Positions 9,601 through 16,294 of a DNA stretch of 29,163 bases are shown here, piece by piece. The notes below the pieces were generated by a model. That model saw only the letters and a program-made list of their open reading frames with translations, was not told where the DNA came from and did no database searches. A program made the position numbers and the translations under genes. Source of the DNA: a virus. The stretch lies in IMG/VR virus record IMGVR_UViG_3300027782_000281, positions 1 to 29,163 of that record. One strand, given 5' to 3'. The stretch's first letter is position 1. Each line of letters starts with the position of its first letter.

Positions 9601-9811
9601 ACAATCAACATTACAATACTCAGGTTTATTAAGTCAAATAAACCAATCAGGTGGAGGAAGACCTATTGTGGTTCAATCAGCAATGGATTCAAGATTGGTT
9701 GAAGCACTGGCAAAACAAAAATCAGAACCAATTAGAGCGTATGTGGTAGAACAAGACATCACAAGAGCTCAAACTATAAACAGAAGATTAGAACAGTTAG
9801 CATCGTTCTAA
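6623..9811 (+). CDS. Tape measure protein
   Basis: 1062 aa, the longest gene in the genome. The N-terminal 150 residues are coiled-coil and Ala-rich. A hydrophobic segment at about 162-187 contains ANPIGALVTAIGLLVGAVIA, a hallmark of tape measures. A long helical Gln/Lys/Glu region follows, then a second hydrophobic Ala-rich stretch (about 893-940). The C-terminus carries GGLLQGGGLVSGPSHEQGGV and GYTLEGNEAVINRQST, a motif pair typical of Bacteroidota phage tape measures. The protein sets tail length and occupies the tube. At the usual ratio of about 0.15 nm per residue it predicts a tail near 160 nm. No lytic domain was seen in it. Confidence 0.92.
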   Translation: MAEKVIGLRIQLNGFNGVVTSIKQLEEELRKAKEDLTQLEIGGNNFKTLQGEISRTETKLLGLRKASEGIGLEKQLEGYGKLAGGITSSFAAAQSAVALFGNESTVVAEAAAQAQNLLTLALAARGIQEVAVGAEIVARTVAEKAATAATLTTNTALKVLYTTIAANPIGALVTAIGLLVGAVIAFNSQTKETIKVEKELGKVTSDEASKLQVYGRILTDTNSTNRQRKEVIEELKKTYPGFNALIGAENRLNEDGIKWITAKSKALVLEAQTKLIVQKIAENNNKIIAEENKTVEESVTGWQKFTNILLGASAGYGILGTQVLNAKDAAKNTQKATADLNKENEQWYNALKKIFESTSLVDDTLDPINTKLKTQAQTEADLAKNTNEAAKATDAQVASQKRLEGQLSLTEQAYQTTLERIKELVNISSIKVDAPEIIKQLEDIVSARKALVPDTIVDVFDKLGITIKTFNGQILGLYNTASKGNKELKTLGSQLGDTVGVLSDEFGTFYDKVREDLSIKSLSQSVIDFGATVDTVLNQAAEKFKSGEITKEAFDAFRGITDQYRKFNELIQSTPGVEKIFNQKSLQEFLEVQRQIGVATGVIKYEYDDVTGIISEVNKEGIDYAATVKLQNDQIKQYTEGLVQYYTSQYDETTKVFNQSVDLTNLTKEQRKELKEAAAEGGTKIQEVILQISQTQAQGLKTLVQTIVEEETNIRDFLFKAQELAAQARALDAVSIKEGLLNNLKLVYDVTQQENKIVIDTKKTQAQQLIALENDLKTKGIDISKLTEEEKLKILKYYLDEQVKATSEAETKKQEQFKKTLDNLNLALQTISKALSDVASLVAQSFQIELDTLEYRYQTAMGNIVGDTEEANQKRIETEKAYQAEKAQIERKAQLASLKFTLASALASGAQAVVAALALAPPASFIIAGINAGITAVQVGLIQTQINDLQSRPLRRGGLLQGGGLVSGPSHEQGGVYAGGGYTLEGNEAVINRQSTLQYSGLLSQINQSGGGRPIVVQSAMDSRLVEALAKQKSEPIRAYVVEQDITRAQTINRRLEQLASF

Positions 9812-9835
9812 TTGATATAAATATTTATTTAGATA

Positions 9836-12076
9836 ATGGCATTACGAATTATAGACTTGGACATTGATGAGTCCCTATCTGCAGATACTAGAGTATCTGA
9901 GATTGGTTGGGTATTTCAACCAGCAATTGAGACTGAATTTGTCTATTTTTCAAAGGATAGAATGGATAAAAAATCATTAAAAAAGATTCAAGATTATCTA
10001 TTAGAATATCAACCTAATGCATTACCAGGTTACGTTAATTACGCAACAGGTAATACCAAAAATGATATGTTGATTAAACCTGTAGAGTTTGTAGAAAGAC
10101 GAGCAGGTGAATCAGTTGATGAATACATTAGTAGATGTGTAGCATATCATATCAAAAATGAAGGAATGGACGCTGACCAAAGTTATGCCATCTGTAAATC
10201 AAAGAGTGAAAGTTTCTATAAGGGTCAAAAGGTATCTTTTGACTATGACGACACGCTATCAACTGCTAGAGGTTATGGACTAGCTCTACACGAGAAATTC
10301 TTGGGTGCTGAGTTATATATTATATCTGCCAGAAATAACAAACAGGGTATGTTAGCCAAGGCTGACAAACTTGGAATACCTCACGATAGAGTATTTGCTA
10401 CTGGTTCAAACAGAGCCAAGATACAAAAGATTAAAGACCTTAACATTTCAAAACATTACGATAACAATAAAGATGTTATTAAAGAATTGGGTTCAAGAGG
10501 TATTCAGTTTAGTTGTCCTTGTTTAGATGAAATAAGTAATACAGGACAAGAAATCTTCAATATAATGGAGAAGTATAACCTTGTAGGTTTTATTGACGGA
10601 CAACCAGTATTTTCAACACCAGACCAAGCTGAAACTTATGCTGAATCTATTGGATGTGATGGACACCAAGTTCATGTTAACTCAAATGGTGTTGAGGTTT
10701 ATTTACCTTGTAATATCCAACCTGAAGATGTTAAAATTGAAACGATGAGTGATGAAGAATTTTCAATTAATGACTATCCCCAATATATTACAGATAACGC
10801 ATTAAAGGCAAAGAATTGGGTAGATGAAAATGGATATGGTGATTGTATGACTCCTGTTGGTAAAGCAAGACTTAATCAACTTGCAAATAGAGAACCAATC
10901 AGTTTAGATACTTTAAAACGAATGAAGGCTTATGCTGACAGACACAAGAAAGATTTAGAAGCATCCAAGTCATTTGATGACGGATGTGGTAGATTAGCAT
11001 GGTATTCTTGGGGATTAGATGAAACAGGTAGAGCAGAGAAATGGTTAGAAAGTGAAATAACAAGACAAGAAGAAATGTCTTATTCATTTGGAATTGATGA
11101 GTATTCACCAGAAGAGATTGAAACCGTTAAGATGTTAAAATTCTTAATGGAAACTGACTATGAAAAGTTTGAGGCTATTGTTGGTTCAATGAGAGGAGCA
11201 ACAGAACAAGAAATATATAAGAGAAATCATAAGAACCCAACAATATATTTCAAATATGAAAGAGTATTAAGTGGGGCACCTGATAGAGATTTTTGTACGT
11301 CAATTGAAGAAAGGTATTTCCGTAGATTAGAGATTGATTTATTAAAAGATACAAATACAGAGTTTGGACACGAGAAACAACCATATTCAAAGTGGTTATT
11401 TAAAGGTGGGCCAAATTGTGTTCACGCGTGGCACAAATACCTATTTCAAGGTAAAGATAAATCAGACCAAGGCATGGCTGATGGTAGAGCAGGTATTGCC
11501 CCAAAATCAATGCCAAACAACGGATATTATAGTCCTGAAACAAAAAGAAAATCAGAGGTAGCATATATTGTATCACAACAAAATATGTCAAAACAAATCT
11601 TCAAGTCTGATGCTGAACAAAGAATGATTTATACACCACTAATGTTACCAAACATTCTTATTCCAAGAAATGATAATGGTGATATCTATTTTGTAAGATT
11701 TAGACCTGATGTAATTGAAAAGATTAGGAATAAGTTTATGATTGAAGGTAGATTAAGACAAAACAATTACGAACATTCAGAACAAAAGTTTAATGATATG
11801 GTAATGGTTGAATCTTGGATTGTTAATGGACCTAGTGATAAAGCCTATGAATTAGGATTTACTCAAGAACAAGTTCCATTTGGTTCTTGGATGGGTGGAT
11901 ATAAAATATTGGATACTGAAGAAGGTGATATGATATGGAATGACTATGTCAAATCAGGTAAGATAAAAGGTGCCAGTGTTGAAGGAGAATTTTTATTAAG
12001 ATTTTATAAACAAGATTTTAATAAAGAAGATATTATACTTGAAGAAATATTTAAAATATTGAACCAAGTAGACTAG
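9836..12076 (+). CDS. Prohead protease fusion (HAD-like domain, MuF-like Cys/His segment, XkdF-like protease domain)
   Basis: 746 aa multi-domain protein. Residues 1-40 (VSEIGWVFQPAIETEFVYFSK) are the usual start of Bacteroidota phage head-protease proteins. Residues 88-123 hold the EYISRCVAYHI...YAICKS segment. Residues 131-230 form a HAD-like fold with FDYDDTLS (D136, D138), Ser164 in YIISA, Lys195, and HYDNNKD (D209). Residues 320-405 hold the Cys/His-poor segment KAKNWVDENGYGDCMTPVGKA. Around 485-545 a FCTSIEERYFRRLE...GGPNCVHAWHKY region resembles the MuF-like zinc segment. The C-terminus (VESWIVNGPSDKAYELGF, VPFGSWMGGYKI, KGASVEGEFLL) fits the XkdF serine protease domain. It should process the prohead with scaffold and capsid encoded next. 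Confidence 0.75.
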   Translation: MALRIIDLDIDESLSADTRVSEIGWVFQPAIETEFVYFSKDRMDKKSLKKIQDYLLEYQPNALPGYVNYATGNTKNDMLIKPVEFVERRAGESVDEYISRCVAYHIKNEGMDADQSYAICKSKSESFYKGQKVSFDYDDTLSTARGYGLALHEKFLGAELYIISARNNKQGMLAKADKLGIPHDRVFATGSNRAKIQKIKDLNISKHYDNNKDVIKELGSRGIQFSCPCLDEISNTGQEIFNIMEKYNLVGFIDGQPVFSTPDQAETYAESIGCDGHQVHVNSNGVEVYLPCNIQPEDVKIETMSDEEFSINDYPQYITDNALKAKNWVDENGYGDCMTPVGKARLNQLANREPISLDTLKRMKAYADRHKKDLEASKSFDDGCGRLAWYSWGLDETGRAEKWLESEITRQEEMSYSFGIDEYSPEEIETVKMLKFLMETDYEKFEAIVGSMRGATEQEIYKRNHKNPTIYFKYERVLSGAPDRDFCTSIEERYFRRLEIDLLKDTNTEFGHEKQPYSKWLFKGGPNCVHAWHKYLFQGKDKSDQGMADGRAGIAPKSMPNNGYYSPETKRKSEVAYIVSQQNMSKQIFKSDAEQRMIYTPLMLPNILIPRNDNGDIYFVRFRPDVIEKIRNKFMIEGRLRQNNYEHSEQKFNDMVMVESWIVNGPSDKAYELGFTQEQVPFGSWMGGYKILDTEEGDMIWNDYVKSGKIKGASVEGEFLLRFYKQDFNKEDIILEEIFKILNQVD

Positions 12077-12103
12077 TGGTGTTATATCATCATAAAACAA
12101 AAG

Positions 12104-12111
12104 TATATTTA
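12104..12111 (+). promoter_or_regulatory. TATATTTA -7-type box upstream of the scaffold/capsid genes
   Basis: TATATTTA lies 35 bases upstream of the scaffold ATG at 12147 in a 70-base gap. The same octamer occurs in several other intergenic gaps of this genome (see 21898, 23662, 23761) and is one base from the Bacteroidota consensus TAnnTTTG. No convincing -33 TTTG is found 19-21 bases upstream, so this could be a weak or phage-regulated late promoter. The remaining leader is extremely A/T-rich. Confidence 0.35.
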
Positions 12112-12146
12112 TATACATAAACAATAAATTAAATTAAATTTAAATT

Positions 12147-12941
12147 ATGAACGCAAAACAAGCAATTGATAAAATCGCTGAATTGTTGAAATTTACATTC
12201 AAATCTGAAAAGTTTTATTCTACAAAATTACAAGACGGAACTGAAGTAACTAATAATCTAGATGAGGATTTTAAAATAGGTCAAGTATTATATGTGGTTG
12301 GGGAATCAACTCTAACACCAGCTCCTATGGGTTCGCATATAACTCGTGAAAACCTTAAAGTAACTGTTGATAGTGAATCAGTAATTGTTGCAATTGAATC
12401 AGGTGATGTTATCGCCGAAGATGCTGTTGCAATGACTGAAGCTAGAGATGCTCAAGGACAACTTTTAGAATCTAACACTTTTGATGTTGGTGAAAATGTT
12501 TATCAAATTAAAGAAGATGGTTCAAAAGAACCAGCACCAGATGGTGAACACCAAGTAGTTTTAAAAGATGAATCTGGAAATGAAAACAAAATCAGAATTC
12601 AAGTTAAAGATGGTATCATAACTGAACGCTCAAATGTTGAAGAAATGGCAGCTGTGGAAACAGGTATCGTTGAAGAACCAGCAGAAGGAGTGGCTAGAGA
12701 AAATGGTGCAAGTCTTGATGACTTATTAGAACTATTAGTTCCTATGGTTGAAGAAATGAAGAAAATGAAATCTGAAATGGAATCAATGAAGGGAATGATG
12801 AAAGCTGAAGTATCAGCATTAAAATCCGATTTTGATAGTTTCAAAAAATCACCTGAAAAATTCTCTGTAGTTGAAAAGAAAACTTACAAAGAATCATTTG
12901 ATGATTATAAACTTGAACTTATCAAATCATTAAGAAAATAA
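12147..12941 (+). CDS. Capsid scaffold-like protein
   Basis: 264 aa, very acidic. Two related modules lie in tandem: FKIGQVLYVVGESTLTPAPMG (about 42-62) and FDVGENVYQIKEDGSKEPAPDG (about 112-134), each followed by a Val/Lys-rich strand pair. The C-terminal third is a helix rich in Met, Glu and Lys (EEMKKMKSEMESMKGMM) ending in basic residues. Acidic body, helical Met-rich end and position between the protease and the major capsid gene fit an assembly scaffold. The start is the only in-frame ATG after an A/T-rich leader. Alternative: a head decoration protein. Confidence 0.6.
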   Translation: MNAKQAIDKIAELLKFTFKSEKFYSTKLQDGTEVTNNLDEDFKIGQVLYVVGESTLTPAPMGSHITRENLKVTVDSESVIVAIESGDVIAEDAVAMTEARDAQGQLLESNTFDVGENVYQIKEDGSKEPAPDGEHQVVLKDESGNENKIRIQVKDGIITERSNVEEMAAVETGIVEEPAEGVARENGASLDDLLELLVPMVEEMKKMKSEMESMKGMMKAEVSALKSDFDSFKKSPEKFSVVEKKTYKESFDDYKLELIKSLRK

Positions 12942-12967
12942 ACAATTAAATAAAAAAAAATAAAATC

Positions 12968-13915
12968 ATGGAAAATAAGAAAAAATTTTCATTCAATTAT
13001 GATTTAACAAACCTTCCAACGTATAACTCATACGGTTCAGATATGTTGATTAAATCAATCTTAGGATTAACACTTCCTAAATACGCAACCATCCGTCCTA
13101 ACCTTAAAGGTACGACTGAAAAAGTTGGTTGGGTAGAAACTGATGTTATCTTACAAGACTTATCTTGTGGCTTTGACCCAACTGGTACTACAACTCAAAA
13201 CTTAGTTACAGTTGACTTGTGTAATAAAAAAATGAATACTCAATTATGTCCGTATGACTTATATGACACTTACTTGAGTCAATCATTAACAAACGCTAAC
13301 TTTCAAGAGCAAGTTCCTTTTGAAGAAACTATCTTAACAGATATTTCTAACAGAATTGCTCGTCAGGTTGAATTACAACTTTGGAATAACAAAACTACTT
13401 CAGGTGGAACTTATGGTTCAGCTTGTTTCAATGGTGTTGGTGCGTTAGTTACTTCAGGTAATGGAGCTACACAAATCGCTTACACAGCTGCTACAGCATC
13501 AAATGGTTTAGATGTATTCACTACAATCTACCAAAACATTCCTGCGAATGTATTACACAGAGATGACTTAGTAATCTTTACATCTTACTCTAACTACAGA
13601 GGTTTAGTTGCTTCTATGAGAAACAGCTCTTATGTGAACTTGTTCACTGCTGATTTTGGTGGAGTTGCTGAAGGAGCTGAGTGGTCATTAATGTTACCAG
13701 GTACTAACGTAAGAGTAATTCCTACAGTTGGTCTTGATGGCGTTTCTGCATACTACGCAGGTGCGGCTGGCTATTATATGGTTGGTATGAACAGCGAAAT
13801 CATGACAGTTAAATCTATCTATGACCCATTTGAAGATATCGTGAAAATCCAAGCTCACGTTACTTATGGATTAGGTATTTTTGATGTATCATCATTCTGC
13901 GTTTGTAAAGGATAA
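12968..13915 (+). CDS. Major capsid protein (HK97-fold expected)
   Basis: 315 aa. Sequence features: an N-terminal arm, VDLCNKKMNTQLCPYDLYDTYL, a helix with EETILTDISNRIARQVELQLWN, a loop CFNGVGALV, DLVIFTSYSNYRGL, VRVIPTVGLDG and a C-terminal strand MTVKSIYDPFEDIVKIQAHVTYGLGIFDVSS. This layout matches the major capsid proteins of Bacteroidota phages. The leader holds a run of nine A and ends AAAATC ATG with no Shine-Dalgarno sequence, as in highly expressed Bacteroidota genes. A strong hairpin follows the stop. Codon choice is noticeably richer in C-ending codons than in neighbours, in line with high expression. Confidence 0.9.
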   Translation: MENKKKFSFNYDLTNLPTYNSYGSDMLIKSILGLTLPKYATIRPNLKGTTEKVGWVETDVILQDLSCGFDPTGTTTQNLVTVDLCNKKMNTQLCPYDLYDTYLSQSLTNANFQEQVPFEETILTDISNRIARQVELQLWNNKTTSGGTYGSACFNGVGALVTSGNGATQIAYTAATASNGLDVFTTIYQNIPANVLHRDDLVIFTSYSNYRGLVASMRNSSYVNLFTADFGGVAEGAEWSLMLPGTNVRVIPTVGLDGVSAYYAGAAGYYMVGMNSEIMTVKSIYDPFEDIVKIQAHVTYGLGIFDVSSFCVCKG

Positions 13916-13918
13916 TTC

Positions 13919-13943
13919 AAAGGTGGTGTTAAAAGCCACCTTT
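13919..13943 (+). terminator. Hairpin after the major capsid gene
   Basis: AAAGGTGG (13919-13926) pairs with CCACCTTT (13936-13943) around a nine-base loop, giving a perfect eight-base stem. It is followed by A-run rather than a long T-run, so termination may be partial or the hairpin may protect the capsid mRNA 3' end. Confidence 0.65.
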
Positions 13944-13981
13944 AAAAAAATAAACTATAAAAATTAAATAAAAAATATATT

Positions 13982-14533
13982 ATGGCATCATGTTATATAC
14001 AAACAGGCTACACTTTAGATTGTCGTACTTCAAGTACAGGTGGTCTTAAGACAGCTTGGTTTTTAGGTGGAGCTGGTAGTGAAATTACAGGTTATACTGT
14101 TTCTAACGGAATGGTTACTGCAATCGGTGGAACAGGAACTTGGTTCCAATTCCAATTACCAAAACAATCTGCTTCATTGACAGAAAATTTAGGTGTAAAC
14201 ACTACATCACAATCGGTAACGTTCCAACCTGAGTTGGTTCTTAACTTACCAAAATTAGACACTACATTGAGAGATGTTGTTGTGGACTTAGTTTCACAAA
14301 ATGAAGTATACGCTCTTGTTGAAGATAATAACAACCGTTACTGGTTAGTATTCCTTGACAACGGAGGTATCGTAAGTGCGTCTAGCTTACAAACAGGTAT
14401 GGCTTACACAGATTTAAATGGAGCTTCAGCTCTTACTATTTCTGGTGGTGAACCTACATCAATTAGAGAAGTAGATGTAACTACTACTATCGCAGCGGTA
14501 TTCACTGCAGGTGGTTTTACATTCCAATCTTAA
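13982..14533 (+). CDS. Probable major tail tube protein (or second abundant structural protein)
   Basis: 183 aa, beta-rich with no long helix. Motifs include GYTLDCRTSSTGGLKTAWFL, FQFQLPKQSASLTENLGVN, then SVTFQPELVLNLPKLDTTLRD and YALVEDNNNRYWLVFLDNGG. A 'tested polymer' beta-barrel pattern and the 'NxxxSVxFxPELxLxLxK' line fit tail tube proteins in Bacteroidota phages. It has its own leader and is flanked by hairpins on both sides, like the capsid gene, which suggests a transcript made in large amount. A head decoration protein is the main alternative. Codon use is also biased like the capsid gene. Confidence 0.5.
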   Translation: MASCYIQTGYTLDCRTSSTGGLKTAWFLGGAGSEITGYTVSNGMVTAIGGTGTWFQFQLPKQSASLTENLGVNTTSQSVTFQPELVLNLPKLDTTLRDVVVDLVSQNEVYALVEDNNNRYWLVFLDNGGIVSASSLQTGMAYTDLNGASALTISGGEPTSIREVDVTTTIAAVFTAGGFTFQS

Positions 14534-14544
14534 TAATTAAATTT

Positions 14545-14571
14545 AAAGGGGGAGTTAAACACTCCCCTTTT
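14545..14571 (+). terminator. Intrinsic terminator after the probable tail tube gene
   Basis: An 11-base stem (14545-14555 with 14561-14571, one G-U pair) closes a five-base loop TAAAC. The core is GGGGAGT/ACTCCCC and the right arm ends in TTTT. It lies 12 bases after the stop codon. Confidence 0.8.
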
Positions 14572-14594
14572 ATTAGCCAAAAAGAAAGTATTAT

Positions 14595-15848
14595 ATGATA
14601 AATTGGGGTGGAAAACAATGGAGACCTGGTAATCCTAATAGAAGACAACCAGTAAATCAATCTGTATCAGAGTTAATGAAACCTTTGGGTGAAAAATTCA
14701 ACAGAGGTAATGTGTGGGTGCCAATTATTATGGATGTTCCACAAGAAACATCTGTTTCTAATATTACTCCAAGCCCTACTCCAACTAATACTGTAACACC
14801 AACTAATACAGGAACTCCTACTTCAACTCCTACGAATACAGGAACTCCTACTTCAACTCCTACGAATACTCAAACCCCTACTAATACAGGAACTCCTACT
14901 CAAACTGCTACGAATACTCCAACAAATACAGGAACTCCTACTTCAACTCCTACGAATACTCAAACCCCTACTAATACAGGAACTCCTACTCAAACTGCTA
15001 CGAATACTCCAACAAATACAGGAACTCCAACTAACACTCCAACTCCAAGTTCTATTGCGTCTGGAACTACACAGGCTCAAGCTTATTTAAGAGCAGTTGT
15101 TGATGCTGGAGGAACTGGTATCACTTCAACTGTATCTGCAGCAACAATTACATTATTTACATCACTAGTATCTAATAATTTATGGGACAAAATGAGTGCA
15201 TTTTATCCAATGTTAGGTGGTAATAGTGCTGGATGTAAATTTAATGGTAAAAATCCTGTAGATAGTAATGCCGCTTATAGATTATCATTTACTGGTGGAT
15301 GGACGTTTAACAGTTCAGGTGCGACTTCAAATGGAACAAATGCTTATAGTAATACATTTTTCTACCCTTCTGGAACAACATTAGGTAATCAACATTTATC
15401 TGTTTATTTAGGTAATAATAATGCCCCAAGTGGTTCAGGAAAAGCGTATATTGGTTCAAGTGATAGTAATGGTAGTTATTTTGTTATTGGTCAAGACGGA
15501 GCCCCTGAATGGTTTTATGGTGTATCAACTAATGGTGGAAGCTCGCCAGGAGGAACTCCATCAACTCAAGGATTATTATTAGCTTCTGCAACTGGTTCAA
15601 CATCAGCTAGCACATCAATTGCTTTATATAGAAATGGAAGTATTGTTACAAATACAAATCAAAATTCAGTTGTTGATAGATTATCCGTTTATCTTGGAGC
15701 ATTTAATAATGATGGAACAGCATCTCAGTTTTATAATAATCAATATAGATTCTCAACACTTGGTTTAGGGTTAACTGCGGCTCAAGTATCAACTTTATCA
15801 ACGATTATAAACACATTCCAAACATCATTAGGTAGAAATACATATTAA
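14595..15848 (+). CDS. Fibre-like virion protein with Pro-Thr linker and C-terminal lectin-like domain
   Basis: 417 aa. Residues 1-55 are a basic N-terminal anchor ([19 protein letters not shown]) followed by a Pro/Thr/Asn linker (about 57-152) built of TPTNT-type units, then residues 153-417 forming a beta-rich domain with Gly/Ser/Asn-rich strands and an ending [26 protein letters not shown]. That ending is typical of concanavalin-like structural domains in Bacteroidota phages. The linker includes a perfect 90-base tandem duplication. The protein probably projects a binding domain from the virion. It is followed four bases later by a small gene. Confidence 0.6.
   Translation: MINWGGKQWRPGNPNRRQPVNQSVSELMKPLGEKFNRGNVWVPIIMDVPQETSVSNITPSPTPTNTVTPTNTGTPTSTPTNTGTPTSTPTNTQTPTNTGTPTQTATNTPTNTGTPTSTPTNTQTPTNTGTPTQTATNTPTNTGTPTNTPTPSSIASGTTQAQAYLRAVVDAGGTGITSTVSAATITLFTSLVSNNLWDKMSAFYPMLGGNSAGCKFNGKNPVDSNAAYRLSFTGGWTFNSSGATSNGTNAYSNTFFYPSGTTLGNQHLSVYLGNNNAPSGSGKAYIGSSDSNGSYFVIGQDGAPEWFYGVSTNGGSSPGGTPSTQGLLLASATGSTSASTSIALYRNGSIVTNTNQNSVVDRLSVYLGAFNNDGTASQFYNNQYRFSTLGLGLTAAQVSTLSTIINTFQTSLGRNTY
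14838..15017 (+). repeat. Perfect 90-bp tandem duplication in a Pro-Thr linker
   Basis: Bases 14838-14927 and 14928-15017 are identical and encode residues 82-111 and 112-141 of the fibre-like protein, with a partial third copy beginning at 15018. The copy length is a multiple of three, so gain or loss keeps the reading frame and changes only linker length. Confidence 0.9.
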
Positions 15849-15852
15849 AAAT

Positions 15853-16074
15853 ATGAAAGTAGTATTATTGACAGAATCAGAAAAAGAAAGTTTGATAGGA
15901 CAATTAATTCAATCAGATTTATATTTTAATCCAATATTGGATTGTAATGATAATTGGATTATTTCAACAGAAGAAGTAAATAATTCAATTTATGTAGAAC
16001 ATGAATGGATTAAATCAATACCATTAATTGATTGGTGTCCCCCAATTGAACCACCATTTCCACCAATAAAATAA
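15853..16074 (+). CDS. Small conserved-type hypothetical protein
   Basis: 73 aa, starts four bases after the upstream stop. Begins MKVVLLTESEKESLIGQLIQ, then SDLYFNPILDCNDNWIISTEE and ends with a Pro-rich tail (PPIEPPFPPIK). Small proteins with this 'LTExEKxxLIGxxxxxDxYFNPIxDxxxNWxIS' pattern often follow fibre genes in Bacteroidota phages. Function is unknown; a fibre chaperone or small virion part is possible. No membrane segment. Confidence 0.65.
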   Translation: MKVVLLTESEKESLIGQLIQSDLYFNPILDCNDNWIISTEEVNNSIYVEHEWIKSIPLIDWCPPIEPPFPPIK

Positions 16075-16075
16075 T

Positions 16076-16294
16076 ATGTATTTAGTTGATGGAATTGCGT
16101 TTGATGAGTATTATGTTGAAAGTGTTAATTTAAATCTTATCACTTGTGTTATAACATTAAACGTTATTTATCATAAAGATAAAAAAAGAATAACAAGATT
16201 AAAAGAGTTTATATTTCCAACCAATTGTAATGTGGATATAAATGAATATATAAATAAGGTAGAAAATTTAATTAATGGCTCAGGTATTTTATAG
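16076..16294 (+). CDS. Small hypothetical protein
   Basis: 72 aa, starting one base after the previous stop and overlapping the next gene by 20 bases. The sequence alternates hydrophobic residues ([15 protein letters not shown]), suggesting a small beta sheet, followed by a basic turn and an acidic helix. Not recognised. Tight coupling to the fibre-like gene downstream suggests a related role. Confidence 0.55.
   Translation: MYLVDGIAFDEYYVESVNLNLITCVITLNVIYHKDKKRITRLKEFIFPTNCNVDINEYINKVENLINGSGIL

Noticed and set aside
6623-9811. Lytic transglycosylase or peptidase domain in the tape measure
   Set aside because: No catalytic motif was found in the sequence; the C-terminal Gly-rich motif is the ordinary tape-measure signature.
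14760-15050. Regularly spaced repeats resembling a CRISPR array
   Set aside because: The repeats are in-frame coding units of a Pro-Thr linker with no unique spacers and no Cas genes nearby.
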